DNA from: Mallotus nudiflorus
Taxonomy: Eukaryota > Streptophyta > Magnoliopsida > Malpighiales > Euphorbiaceae
Direction: 5' to 3'
Assembly (NCBI GenBank): GCA_947683625.1
Contig: CANTUR010000283.1
Coordinates: 248,001-312,000 of the forward strand
Length of the DNA stretch: 64,000 nt
Part shown: positions 40,174 through 51,525 of the stretch, piece by piece
How positions within the stretch are numbered: position 1 is the first letter of the stretch
Layout: the number at the start of each line of letters is the position of its first letter
Made by a program: the position numbers and the translations under genes
Notes under the pieces: model-generated
Told to the model about the DNA's origin: nothing
The model's input: the letters and a program-made list of their open reading frames with translations, nothing else
The model's database searches: none

Positions 40174-41474
40174 GAAACAATATTCAAAATTAACATTACT
40201 TAATTAAAAATACCAATTAATTCATAAAAATCCTCTATACCTCTTAAATATTAATAAAACCAACTAAAATATATTTAACTATAATTAGCATAAAATTACA
40301 TATTTACCCATATAATAGAAAAAATACACATAATACTCAAAATAATACCTAATATATTATTTAAAATTAATTTTTGAAAACTAGTGTTAATTAGTCTAAA
40401 ATATTAAATAATTTGTAAAAATCCTTTTAAATTCCTTAAATATTATTAAAACCAACCAAAATCCATTATTTAACTATAATAATCATAAAATTACATTTTT
40501 ACCCCTATATTACATAAATTTACATAATATATTATTATTACTCAAAAATTCCCTAAAAATTATACAAATACCTAAAAATTATTTTCTCAATATCAAATTT
40601 CTTAATATAATTAAAAACATAAAATTAACTAATAATTTCTTCCAAAATATAAATTTAACCCAATTATCCACATTTGACATAAACTTAAAAATAATTATAA
40701 AAATAGTATAAAAATCACAAAAACTATAAATCAAGTTCTAGAATTAATAACATTTAATAATAATACCAATTTTCACAATTTCATAATTTTTAACAATTAA
40801 TTTTCAGAAATTTATAAAATATTAATAAAATATCCAAAATCCACAAAATTCACAATTAACACAATAATTTTCTATAATCTTAAATAAAATCAATATACTA
40901 AAAATAATTAACAATAATTTACTCTAATCACTAATTAAACTCAAAGAAAAATCAAATAAAATCAAATAAAAAATCAAATAAAATTCTGTAAAATCAAGAA
41001 AAATCAAAATAATATACAAAAATTGGATTTAAACATCTAACTTAGCATAATTAATCATATAACTTAGAATAAATGAAGCTTAACACATAAATCAACTCAG
41101 ACAACCAGAAATCAACCCAGAAACAACCTAAAACAACCTCGCACGACTCACCTTCAACCTCAATTTTTGAAGCCAAAAATGGGTGGCAGTGGTGAGGCTT
41201 GGCATCAACCGATGCTTGAGAAGGTGAGGCAAGCTAAGGGAGCAACAGCGGCGCCGATCTAGATCCGACAACAACGATGGAAGCTTCAAACCGAGAGAGG
41301 AAGACCGTAGGAAGAAAAGGAGAAGGGAAGAGAAGTTGGTGGCTACTGTGGCGGTGATGGCTGCTCTGGGAGGGTCGTGGCGCATCGGAGGGAGAGGGAA
41401 TGATAGTGATTATGGCGAATGGGAAGGAGGGGCAGTGGGTGAGGTTCGAGTTCTCTTAGGTGAGTTTCTCCCTT

Positions 41475-41508
<34 letters not shown>

Positions 41509-41685
41509 CAAAATAATACTTACATATAATAATAAAACCCTAAAATTATAATAATAATATCTATCTCAATTAAATGGGTGAAAAAAATTAACAATTGTAT
41601 AATATAATTTAAAATTATTCATTACTAACAAATTCAAAAATTACTTTGTTTAAATAAAAAAAATATAGGGTATTACACCTTCACC

Positions 41686-41738
41686 TGCAGGTTCGCAGAC
41701 CATCAATGCAGGTTTATAGACCTTCACTACAGTTCACA
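41686..41738. repeat. Approximate 21-bp tandem repeat, TGCAGGTTNNNAGACCNTCA
   Basis: Units at 41686-41706 and 41707-41727, with a partial unit after. Another unit is at about 35356-35376, just left of the solo LTR. The group 2 LTR integrated within this small array at CCTTC. Confidence 0.55.
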
Positions 41739-44400
41739 TTCAATTTAATCTCTATTTAAGAATACATGAACTTCTGATCAGTAACATATGAATTTTTCCA
41801 TTACAACTAATGAATTTATATGCACGAACTAAGTAAATACAACAAAATAATTTGTAGTCAAAATTCAATCTAAAAAAATATAAAAAAAAAAAGAAGAAGA
41901 AAAAGAATGAGCAGCTATTGAATTTCAAAAGAATAGACGTGTAACTTTCGCAAATCTTCTCTAGTTTTAAAACATTTGAGAAACACCATTTTTCCTGGTT
42001 TTGAAGAATTTGAGAGCCACTTATCCAAAAAAAAAAATAAAGTGTAAAAAGAGAAGGTAGGAATCGAAACCAGAGAAAAGGAAAAGCAAGAAAAAAAAAG
42101 AAAAAGAAAAAGAGAAGCATCTCATGATTGGGGAAGAGAAGAGAGAAGAATGGTAATGATCGGAGAAGAGAAGAAAGCATAGCGTTAAAAAAAAAAAAAG
42201 CATTAGAGAAAGTGTTAAAATAAAATACTCACACATGCAATGGACTCCTGGTTCATAATGCATTATGGACAAGAGTCCATGATATAATTTTCGGTATTTT
42301 AGATGTAGTATAATTAAAGTGTTTTATATGTAATACAACATATGTATTTTAAAATAATAATTTTTATAAAGAGAAAAATGTAACTAAATAGATTAAAAAT
42401 AAAACATATTATATTAATTTTAATATTTATTGCCATTATTTTTAAATATAATAGAATTTGTGTTGAGAACTATTAAATTATTATTAGAGTATGTATTATA
42501 ACAATGTTTTAGTAAAAAAAAAAAAAGTTTTAAAAACTAACGGTTTAGGAAAAATGATTGAGTGATTTAAGATTATATATATATATATATATATATATAC
42601 TTATTTTTAAAATAAAAATATATAAAAGATAAACTAAAATATTTTATTTTAATTAAAATTGCATCGCAATCATTTATAACTGTAATATTTAGTTGATGAT
42701 GTCTAAATATATCATTGATAAATAAAAGTACATTTTTTTTTGTCATAAATAGATTTGTATAATTTTTATATATTGTCTTTAAAAAATTATCATAAAAATT
42801 GATGTTAATTTAGAAGAAATTCTACAGTTACTTTTTGATTTTTATACTTTGTATATATTTTCTTTTTTATGTTTTGTATATACTCTCTTTTTTATCACCA
42901 TAAATAAAAGTATATTGAATCATCCAATAGTAATTATTAATAATGTAAATTTTACTTTTTTAAAGTACAAAGTAATTGTAGATTGCACCTTAATTCAAAA
43001 GTGGAGAGAAATCATATATTTTAGTGGTCAATATTGTTAAAACAAGAATTTTTATTGTTATGCTTATTTTGAAAAAATAAGGATCAAAATCAATAGTAGT
43101 ACCAATAAATTTTAATTTAATAGTCACCGAAGTTATTTTCAAAATTTTGAGACTTTGAATCACAGTCTATTTTTTTTTTTTTATAAAAAAATCAATGAAT
43201 AAAATGGTTAAATTAAATATAAAATTTTATATCTATTTTTTAAGTTTTACTATTTATAATTTCCCTTAACAGAAGTTACTATTCGTTCATATTTGATGGT
43301 TTCAGTGGCAAATTTTCTTAAATAGAATTTCTATTCTTCCTAATAGCTCCATTTGACTCGATTCTGATTAATTAAAGCACTTGCCACTATTGTATAATGA
43401 AGATAATTAAACCAAAAAATTACTGTAGTTATTTTAAGATCATAGATAAAAGGTACAATTTTAATTTTTGTGATTTTAACTCATGACAAAACTAAAACTT
43501 TGATTTTTTATAATATTTAAGTACTTTATGTTATATTATGATTTTTTTTATTAAAGTAAAAATTTTATTTGATTAAAAAAGTTATATAAAATGAAATAAT
43601 ATAATATGTTAAATAATGTGCAAGATATTTAACAATTTATTTAGTAATAAATGAAAAAATAAATATTATAAGAATATATATTATACATGTAATACATAGC
43701 GATTTTATAAATTAATAATTTATCAACTTATTACTTAATTAATATCTATTTTAGTATTAATTTTTCATAACTTTAAAATTATTAGTTTATAAAAATTTTA
43801 CGGTACTTTTATAAAAGTTCATTATAAATTAAATAGCTAATAGAACATTTTCTTACTGATTTATCTTTTTTTTTTAAAACATTGATATTTCATTGTTTTT
43901 TTTTAAAACGTTATGGTAAAGAAGAATGAGGGATTTTAAGAACCTCTTTGCAAGCATTGCCCTAAGAGCTGTTACACTTCATCGTCCTTCTATAAAAAAT
44001 GTCATTTATTAACAAATTAAGCATAACAATTTCTCAAGAAATTTGTAAAATAATAGGAGAATAGAATAAAATCAATTAAATTATATATAAAAGAATTATA
44101 GCATAAGAGCCAAAGAAAACATGAGTAAGTACTAACTTTTTTTTTTCTACATTTAAAAAAATAGGAAGGACAGCCAATAACAGAACATGAATTTGTCAAT
44201 ATGAGGAAGCTTTTATATACATGCAAATTGTCCCAAGCTGAAAAAGGATAAGATAATCGAATTAAAGTATTAAAATCTTATCAGCACAATATTCCACAAT
44301 CATTAATTTCAGAGACCACATGCATGCAGTTGTCAAGTTTTATAGAAACATATTCCATGCAAGTGAACTAATAAATAATTGTTCCATCATCCAGTCACAT
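41739..44400. other. AT-rich intergenic stretch, no gene recognised
   Basis: Contains a purine-rich tract with many AAG/AAAG (42020-42200), a (TA)n at about 42576-42599 and poly-A/T runs. Open frames here are short or low-complexity and carry no recognisable domain. Confidence 0.5.
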
Positions 44401-44921
44401 GACTAAGGGCCACCGAACTAAGGTGCAACGGTTCGGGTCTATAATCGATCCGGTTGAAATCGGAACTGATTAAATACGAAATCTATTTAAATTGGTTCAA
44501 AATAAAAAAAAGAACTGATTCAGGGTCGGTTTTACTTTCTAAAACCGTGAACTGTCAATTCTAGCTCTGAACCGAATGGCGTCGGTTCTAATACCGTATT
44601 ACAGAAAAATTTGGATCGTTGGCAATATGCAACGGTCTACTGAAAATGAGACCGTTGTTTGTTATAATAATATCTGCATGAAGCTCGGCACAAGACTGCC
44701 TCCATCTATTTTTTATTTATAAACAAAAAAAATTAAATTTAAAAAGACAATTTTATCCCCTGACATCTATATAACAATTACGTTATGCGGTTTATTTAGA
44801 AAGTTTAAAAATTTAATTTTATTGTCTATAAAGAGCTTGAGGTGAAAGAGATTTTTCCTTACAGATCAAATTCTCTCAAAATTCTTTATATTTACATTAG
44901 TTTTTCAATTATTCACTCTCT
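44401..44921 (+). mobile_element. hAT transposon head (5' terminal region and leader), detached
   Basis: Subterminal sequence rich in CGGTTC/GGAACTG motifs (44415-44620), including AACCGTGAACTGTCAATT. The inverted counterpart is in the hAT tail at about 21360-21385 (GGAACTGTGAATTGTTAG). It is followed by a TATA-like TCTATAAAG (44828-44836) and a leader that includes ATTCACTCTCT (44911-44921). The same leader motif precedes the transposase start at 22711 on the minus strand. No transposase coding follows here; Copia gag sequence on the opposite strand does. The exact outer end and its 8-bp duplication could not be fixed. Confidence 0.6.
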
Positions 44922-45133
44922 AAATAATATTTTATTTATTTATTAACTTTCATACTCTATAATATTTTTTAATCCAGTGACTTTGTGGCAGTTTAAAATA
45001 AGAAGAAATTGTGTCTTTCATGTGAGGTAATTACAAGAAGTTTAATTGAAAAAGTGTGATTAGTAGATGATGAAGGTGCAGTAGTAATAGGAGAAATAAG
45101 GACAATGGAGGTTGAACCCGTGGTGCTTGCCAT
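44922..45133 (-). pseudogene. Copia gag N-terminal remnant, detached
   Basis: On the minus strand a start codon at 45133 opens a frame beginning MASTTGSTS and running through a Ser/Thr-rich segment. This is the usual start of Copia gag in plants. A 'CHKVTG'-like segment follows in a shifted frame near 44990-45010, after which homology fades. The rest of gag is at 22761 on the plus strand. Together with the LTR and primer-binding site behind it, this is the 5' part of the Copia element broken at 22755. Confidence 0.7.
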
Positions 45134-45165
45134 GGTAAAGAAAAGAATTTTTTTTTTTTTGTATT

Positions 45166-45178
45166 GGCTCTGATACTA
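45166..45178 (-). promoter_or_regulatory. Copia primer-binding site (initiator Met tRNA)
   Basis: Minus strand reads TAGTATCAGAGCC, one change from TGGTATCAGAGCC, directly after the LTR end. Standard position for priming minus-strand DNA synthesis. Confidence 0.8.
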
Positions 45179-45358
45179 TATTAAAGCAACTGAATGATAT
45201 TTTCTGTGTATTCAAATAATACAAATACAAGATATATATATGCTTAATAGTAGCCTATGTAATAATAACAAAATAATACAACAATAAAATAACAAAGTGA
45301 TAAACGTGGGAAACAAACTAATAACAATATAGCAACAAGATATTACTATTCTTTAATA
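45179..45358 (-). mobile_element. Copia 5' LTR (180 bp), detached
   Basis: Reverse complement begins TATTAAAGAATAGTAATA and ends GTTGCTTTAATA. It aligns along its whole length with the 3' LTR at 29650-29853, with several substitutions and without that copy's 30-bp duplication. Immediately outside lies GGGG (CCCC on the element strand), the same as the CCCC after the 3' LTR, as expected for a target duplication. Confidence 0.8.
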
Positions 45359-45475
45359 GGGGATTACCGTTATTAAAATTAAATGTTATGAATTTTTATG
45401 TGCTCATTTGATTTTTTGAGATAATGATGGAAAATAGATAATAAGTTAGGGATTGTAAATGTAATAATCTAAAAT
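45359..45475. mobile_element. Detached outer left arm of the inverted-repeat element of 29854-30232
   Basis: This segment (GGGGATTACCGTTATTAAAATT ... GTAAATGTAATAATC, in parts) is about three-quarters identical to 30112-30224, in the same orientation. In a terminal-inverted-repeat element the two arms should be opposite, which fits if this part was inverted relative to 30 kb. It abuts the Copia 5' LTR exactly where the inner arm abuts the 3' LTR. Confidence 0.7.
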
Positions 45476-46767
45476 ATAAGTTATTATATTCGTTTAGGTG
45501 TTTCATATTAAATAATTGGAAATTTTTTTAATTTTCATGATAAAAATGAAGGTTTTGGTGGTTTTTATTTTGGTGTATTATTTATTATTTTTACTCTTAT
45601 TTTTTATTTATTCAAATTTAATTATTGTTTATGTTATTCCTTAATATATATATATATAATAAATAATTTTAATTATAAATAAATAAATAATATATATTTC
45701 AACATATAAATAAATAAAAATAATATATTAAAATTTAAATATAAAATAATTAAAAATTGTCCGTGCAACGGACGAGTGCACTTCCAGTGAGATATTAAAT
45801 TTGATATTAATGAAATTCTTTCTATTTTAGGGTGGATTTGAAAATAATTTTTTTTTTTTTAAATTAGGGGATCCATTCCTCCTTCAACTTGATTATTGTA
45901 TTCTTCGTACTGTCAAGCAATTATTTTTCTAAAAATTAATGAATTTCAGTTTCTATTTTTTTAAAATATATAAAGTTGTCATATATTAAAAATTAATATT
46001 ATAATCATTTACTATAAAATATTTATTTATAAAAATATTATTATAATTCTTTAAGAAAATATAAAATTTATTTACTTTTGATAAATATTTTTTTATTCAA
46101 AAATTTAATAAATATTCTTATTAATTTATATATTTTAAAAATAAATATTAATATTTAAATATTTAACCAACTTATAATTAATTTGATTTGATTTTTAAGC
46201 AAATCAAAAGTCATTCTTTAAGAATAAGAGGGGAATGATGATTCCTATTAATAAGAGAATCACATTCATATTCTCACATCAATTTTAGTTAACCAAATGT
46301 GAGGAATCGGAATCATTCATTTCCACCTTTATTTTTTACTAAACAAATGTCGACTTAATGTTGATAACTTATTCGGAAATTCTCCAAACTTTCAAGCACC
46401 AAAGAGATTAGATGAATTTGTGGGATTTTTCAAATTCAACTTCCATATTTATAAATTCTTGTCGTTATGTGATTAGTTTTTCTTATTAAGACTAAACTGT
46501 CTCATGAGCTTTGAAATATTGGATCCACATTCTGGGTTAACATTAGATAATTTCAAATTGTTGTTAAACATTAATTTATTTCTTTTAGTATTTAAACTTT
46601 TTATTTTACTTTTCAATTAGTATTCTGCTAGATTTTTTATTACATGGAATCAGTGTCATAATATTTATAGAATATTTCTTAAATTAAATGTTACGTTTAT
46701 AATATATATCACAGAAAATTTGATATTCGATTTGAAATAAAACATAATATTTGACACTCAATTTATT
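45476..46767. other. AT-rich stretch, no gene recognised
   Basis: Only short A/T runs and poor frames. A slightly more balanced segment around 46230-46560 shows no domain. Confidence 0.5.
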
Positions 46768-46791
46768 ATTTTAATTTCAAATGGAATACTG

Positions 46792-46873
<82 letters not shown>

Positions 46874-47346
46874 TTAAGTGTTAAATATTTATTAACTTGT
46901 AATATAACCTGATATCTCACTAAAAAATATATATATAGGAGATATTCTCACTACAAATATTAACATGTACTATTTATATATTGTTATTAATAATATTTAT
47001 TTTTCAATTTAATTTACATTTAATATTATAATTTTTTTTTGTAGAAATATAAATATATCATGTTTGTGTTAGTATCATAAATAAATAAGAGTCATTAGAT
47101 TAACTTTAATGAGATGTCAATCATCTATATCATGTTAGTAAAAACAAATTTGAGGAGAGTCACTGGACACCATATATTTTCAACTACATTTTATATTTTA
47201 ATAATTAATATTTTTAATTATCTATTTAATATTTAAATTATTTTATTTAAATATAATATATAATTATATTTAATTTAATTTTAATAATATAAAAAAAATT
47301 AGATATGGCAACCATGCTTGTTGCCCTCGAATTTAGATATAAATAT
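46768..47346. repeat. Segmental duplication, copy 1
   Basis: Runs from TTATTTTAATTTCAAATGGA to ACCATGCTTGTTGCCCTCGA. It matches 48055-48177 and then 51526-52451, which is copy 2 broken by insertions. Copy 1 has a long (TA)n (46795-46869) where copy 2 has only a short ATATATTTTA. Confidence 0.75.
46795..46869. repeat. (TA)n microsatellite, about 75 bp
   Basis: Pure dinucleotide run inside duplication copy 1, absent from copy 2, so it expanded after the duplication or contracted in the other copy. Confidence 0.9.
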
Positions 47347-48054
47347 AAATTTTGCATGTGCGTTGTCATTTTGTCAATGAGATGGGTGAAAGTCTGACAC
47401 TTTTGTAGCATAATTATCGTGGCAACGGAAAGGACATATATATATATATATATATATATGTATAAGAGAAGACATGAAAAGAGGCCATTCTTTCTAATAA
47501 TTGGAACGTACTGTTTATTGACAAATCTGGCTTCCCTTTACCACTAATCTTCATCTCACAACCATGCAACAGACCATATATGTGTTCGCTTGAGAGTGGA
47601 AGTGGGTGTGGGTCTTAGCTAGCTAAGTGGGTGTTTTTTTTTTCTTTTTAATTTTGGTTAATGATGATTATGATGAAGACGATACTCCAATCGAAATCCA
47701 ATGCAAATGATAAAGAGATTAGCAAAGTTTGTTAAGAGGAATGGTGGTCAGGTCAACAAAAAAAAAAAAATCAAGAATTAAGACTAAATTTGGAGTGTGC
47801 ATTTTACATCGCAGTGATTATTTGATTCTAAATATTTCGAAAAGACTTTCTGTTAATTGTGTCTATTAGATGAAATAATTGTTATTCTTCAATTTCCAGA
47901 TATTTTTTTAGTTTCAACTTCAAAAACTAAAAAAATGTATTTTTAATGTTTTAATTAACAGTAAATAATATTTTAATTTATAATTTATTTTGTAATAAAC
48001 TTTTTATAATAATCATATAATTTATTCAAATTTCTGAAAAAAAATTAAAAGAAT
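47347..48054. other. Intergenic stretch, no gene recognised
   Basis: Includes a short (TA)n at about 47438-47459 and a less AT-biased stretch (47470-47770) without a convincing reading frame. Confidence 0.5.
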
Positions 48055-48177
48055 TTCATTTTTATTTCAAATTGAATACCGAATTATATATTTTATTTTA
48101 AATTAAGTGTTAAATTTTTATTAACTTGTAATATAACATGATATCTCACTAAAAAAAATATATAGGAGATATTCTCA
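48055..48177. repeat. Segmental duplication, copy 2, left part
   Basis: Matches 46768-46945 apart from the microsatellite, up to GGAGATATTCTCACT. The match then breaks and resumes at 51526. Confidence 0.75.
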
Positions 48178-49839
48178 CTTTGTTGATATATAAATTTTAT
48201 CAAAAAAAGTCTCCATAAAATCTATATTTATTGATTATATATTAAATGTTAAGTTGTAAAGTTATTAAACAAAATTTTGACAAGTATCTATTTTATATTT
48301 AAGTATTCACTCTAAAATTTAATCTGTCAAACCATGAAAAATTTTAATTTTTATTTAAAATAAAATATTTATCATATATTTATTTAGTATTATTTTTTAA
48401 CTAAAACACTATTATACATCTGTCAATACTATTCAAATTCTAAAAACATTTATATCTTACATATTTTTCTACCGTAAATCGCTTAAATATTTATTTAGCA
48501 TTATTTTTCAACTAAAACACTATTGTATATATATACTAATCTAATAATTTTAAAATCTAATCTTATTATAAATAAAAGAGTATGGTGGGAAAAATTAAAG
48601 AAAATAAAATTAATATGATATATTTTATTTTTAATTTATTAAGACAAAATTTTGAAAAATGTCCCTTTTATAATTCAGCATTAACTCTTAAAATCTTATG
48701 TCTTGAATTATCAAAATTCACAATAATTTTCTACAACAAATTGAAAATTCTTTTTTATTAAAATATACAAATTTTATTTAATATAAAATCTTATAATTTA
48801 ATTAAATTTAAAACATTACTCTTCATTTTCTTAAAAAAAAAATGTCTTTTATCTTAACATAAACATCCTATTATATCCAAATAAAACACTTTTTTTAACC
48901 TCTAAGAAAAAAGTAATTTTCACCCATTTTTTATATTTATTTTATTTTATTTATTTAATAATTATTATTAGTATATGTTGGCTTTGCTTAGTTTTGATTG
49001 ATTTGTGAGCATGCTAGAGAAGCAAGTCCCCAAAATTTTAACTTGACTTCTTCAATTGAAAATGGGTTCTCAAACTCATTTACCACAATTTACTTGGATT
49101 TTAGAGATAGAAATTTGAAAATAAAAAGACTATTTTAGCAATTAAAAAGGAAATTATAGTGATTTAAGAGTTTAGTACAAAAATTAAAGTAAACAGGGCC
49201 ATTATAAATTTAAAAAAATAATTGGCTAATGATTCTAAATTTATAGATTGATGTAGATATAGAAAATGTACATGTTGTATAGATATCCTCTGTGATTGCT
49301 TTTCCCCTTGCTTTTATAGACATTATTTCTTACAGCTCTAGAGTTTCTTTGTTTCCTACAAGAATAAATTCACGAACTACCCTTCAAACTCCTTCTTCAA
49401 GTTTGATCTTTTTCCCCAACACATGTTTCATCTAGAATTTTTTTGCTTTGGCACCAAGTTACTCTACAAAAGATAATCTCCAGAATTGTCCTGTTCATCA
49501 ATGCTCAACAATTCAAAGGTCATTCTATTTTTGGAGAAATAAATTAGCATAGAGTGACACATTTTTCCCCAAGTCTGCTGTGAATGTGAACAATCTATTC
49601 TAGAATTTTCTTTCTTACTTACTCTCCAAGCCTTATAAATTGGGCTTAATACATACTCTTAATAAAAATAATAAGTTCTAACTTTTATATTTGATTAATT
49701 TGTATTTTTTAATTTATTATAATTATTTGTTTTAAAAAATATATATTATTTATGTTACATGCATAGCATTTACAGGAATCCGCGACTAGTAAATAATAGG
49801 TTCGAATACTTAAAAGTTAATATTTGATACCCAATTTTA
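48178..49839. other. Insertion into duplication copy 2: AT-rich, no gene recognised
   Basis: Contains a 40-bp repeat (ACTAAAACACTATT core) at about 48380-48420 and 48490-48530. A less AT-biased block at 49250-49660 is probably an old LTR fragment, without clear termini. Confidence 0.45.
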
Positions 49840-49849
49840 TAAAAAAGAA

Positions 49850-51085
49850 GAAAAATTAATCTAATCTATCATGAACTTTGGTCCAATTTTTAATTATATC
49901 ATATTCTTAAATTTATATCAATTTAAATATTTAATTTTGTAAGCTGTATCAATTTTATCATATTTTAATGTAAGAGTCAAAATGTATTTTTAAAATTAAT
50001 TTTAGATCCTTTGAAAATAAATTTATTTATTAAAATCTCTCTCCTATTTTTTAACAAAAATAAAATGTAAAACAATATTTTCAAATATTAATCTTACTAC
50101 ATTCAAAATAACATTAAAAATTAATTTTGAAATATTTTCATAAAATCATTTTTTATATTATTTTATATATGAATATCTTTATATTTTAATTTTTTAAAAA
50201 ATTTATTTCTCGACTTTTATTTATATTTAAAATTTTTCTAATAAAGCTTAAAAACAAATACAGAAATTATTTTTAATAATAGTTTTGTTAATAACAGACT
50301 TCGCGACTTGGTGACTTGTTCCAAATGCTGAAAATTTAACCACGTTTGGTGCGATGCACGACAGTAGCACCAGCACGATGATATTAGCTTAGTGTCGCAC
50401 TAATAGAAACTCTGAAATAGATTATTGATATTGAAAATATCTTTATGAAAAAAATAAAAATAAAAATCTTAAAATTTTCATTGTTTTTAATAGTAATAGT
50501 TAAGAAATCTTCCTTTATATTTATATTTTTATTAATATTAAAGTATATAATAATTGATTTATAAGTTATGTTTTTTATGTTGCTAGATTTTAAATTTTTT
50601 TATTTTTTAAAAAATAATTTTTTATTATTAGAAAATAATTTTCAATCTTTAGAAAATGATTTAAAAAATAATTTGTATTATTAATTTTTTTTATATTTGT
50701 GTTGAATCTTTATTAGAAAATTTTTTAATAATATAATTGAAAGTTAAGAAATAAGTTTTAGAAAAAATTAAATATGAAGACTTTCAAATATAAAAAATTA
50801 ATTTTATGAAAATATTTCCAAATTAATTTTTGAGGTAATTTTAAAAGTAATAAGATTAATATTTGAAAATATTTTTTTATATTTTATCTTTTATAAAAAA
50901 TAAGTGAAAAAGATTTTAATAAATAAATTTATTTTATAAAAATTTAAAAATAAATTTAAATTCTTAAATTAAAATAATATAGGATTGATATAATTGGTAA
51001 AATTGAATAGTTAAATTAATATAATTTTGAGAATGTAATATATTTAAAAATCAGACGAAAGTGGGATAGATTTGATATTTTTTTC
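49850..51085. mobile_element. Long inverted-repeat (foldback) element, 1236 bp, 10-bp TSD
   Basis: 49850-about 50250 is the reverse complement of about 50700-51085; both ends read GAAAAA...CTATC inward. Perfect 10-bp duplications TAAAAAAGAA flank it (49840-49849 and 51086-51095). Arms of roughly 350-400 bp and a 9-10-bp duplication point to a non-autonomous Mutator-like or foldback element. The centre (50290-50420) is less AT-biased and contains ACCACGTTTGGTGCG, but no frame. Confidence 0.75.
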
Positions 51086-51095
51086 TAAAAAAGAA

Positions 51096-51525
51096 AAAAA
51101 TGATAGTGGCTTCTTTTAAGTTCACTTTTACACGTTTCAAAAAACAAAAGAAAAAGTTCACTTTTCCCCAAATCTAACGTTAGAGTTAAAAACACTTTAC
51201 TAAAAAAAAAAAAAAATCAATGTAATGCTTATCATTAATTTCAAAGTGTTATAAATACATGAGGTAGCATGCCTTTATAAATTATCATGATTGAGCATGC
51301 TTTTATAAAATTATTGTGATTTTGTGAAAGAATATATCTTGTTCCTGATCCAATATATATTATATGTATTTTATACATTTAAAAAAAAATAAATCTAATG
51401 GTTATTATTAATTTTAAAGAAAAAAATTATTATGAAAATGAAAATATTTATTTATTTTTAATTAAAAATAATGTGCCATAATTGAAAAATATTTAATTTT
51501 CTCATTAATCTAATATAGAATTATA
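51096..51525. other. AT-rich stretch, nothing recognised
   Basis: Remaining right-hand part of the sequence inserted into duplication copy 2. A short repeat of GAGCATGC/TAGCATGCCTTTATAAA type occurs at about 51265-51310. Confidence 0.45.

Larger units (their letters stand above)
35377..41677 (-). mobile_element. Solo LTR, group 2, interrupted by nested group 1 LTR (TSD CCTTC)
   Basis: Begins TGTCATGACCCGAACC, ends TATAGGGTATTACA, with perfect CCTTC duplications at 35372-35376 and 41678-41682. Without the nested element (35711-38960 plus 5 bp) it is about 3.05 kb. Landmarks: tandem CCCCGAG stem-loops (39250-39365), CCTAGTG/CACCAGG pair with one A-C mismatch (39432-39450), CTCTACC/GGTAGAG hairpin (39901-39917), GC-rich island (41120-41470), donor-like AAG|GTGAGT on the minus strand (about 41145-41152), (TA)n at 40135-40170 and 41478-41505. 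Confidence 0.88.

Noticed and set aside
41752..42272. Phe/Leu-rich minus-strand frames of 142 and 83 codons
   Set aside because: Translation of a purine-rich (AAG/AAAG) tract on the other strand; low complexity and no start context or conservation.
21030..44921. Two independent hAT and two independent Copia insertions instead of an inversion
   Set aside because: Considered as the alternative. The parts are complementary rather than overlapping except for 11 bp, both junctions pair the same two families, and the inverted-repeat element arms and CCCC flanks fit one Copia insertion. Independent truncations would need several coincidences. Not fully excluded without reads.
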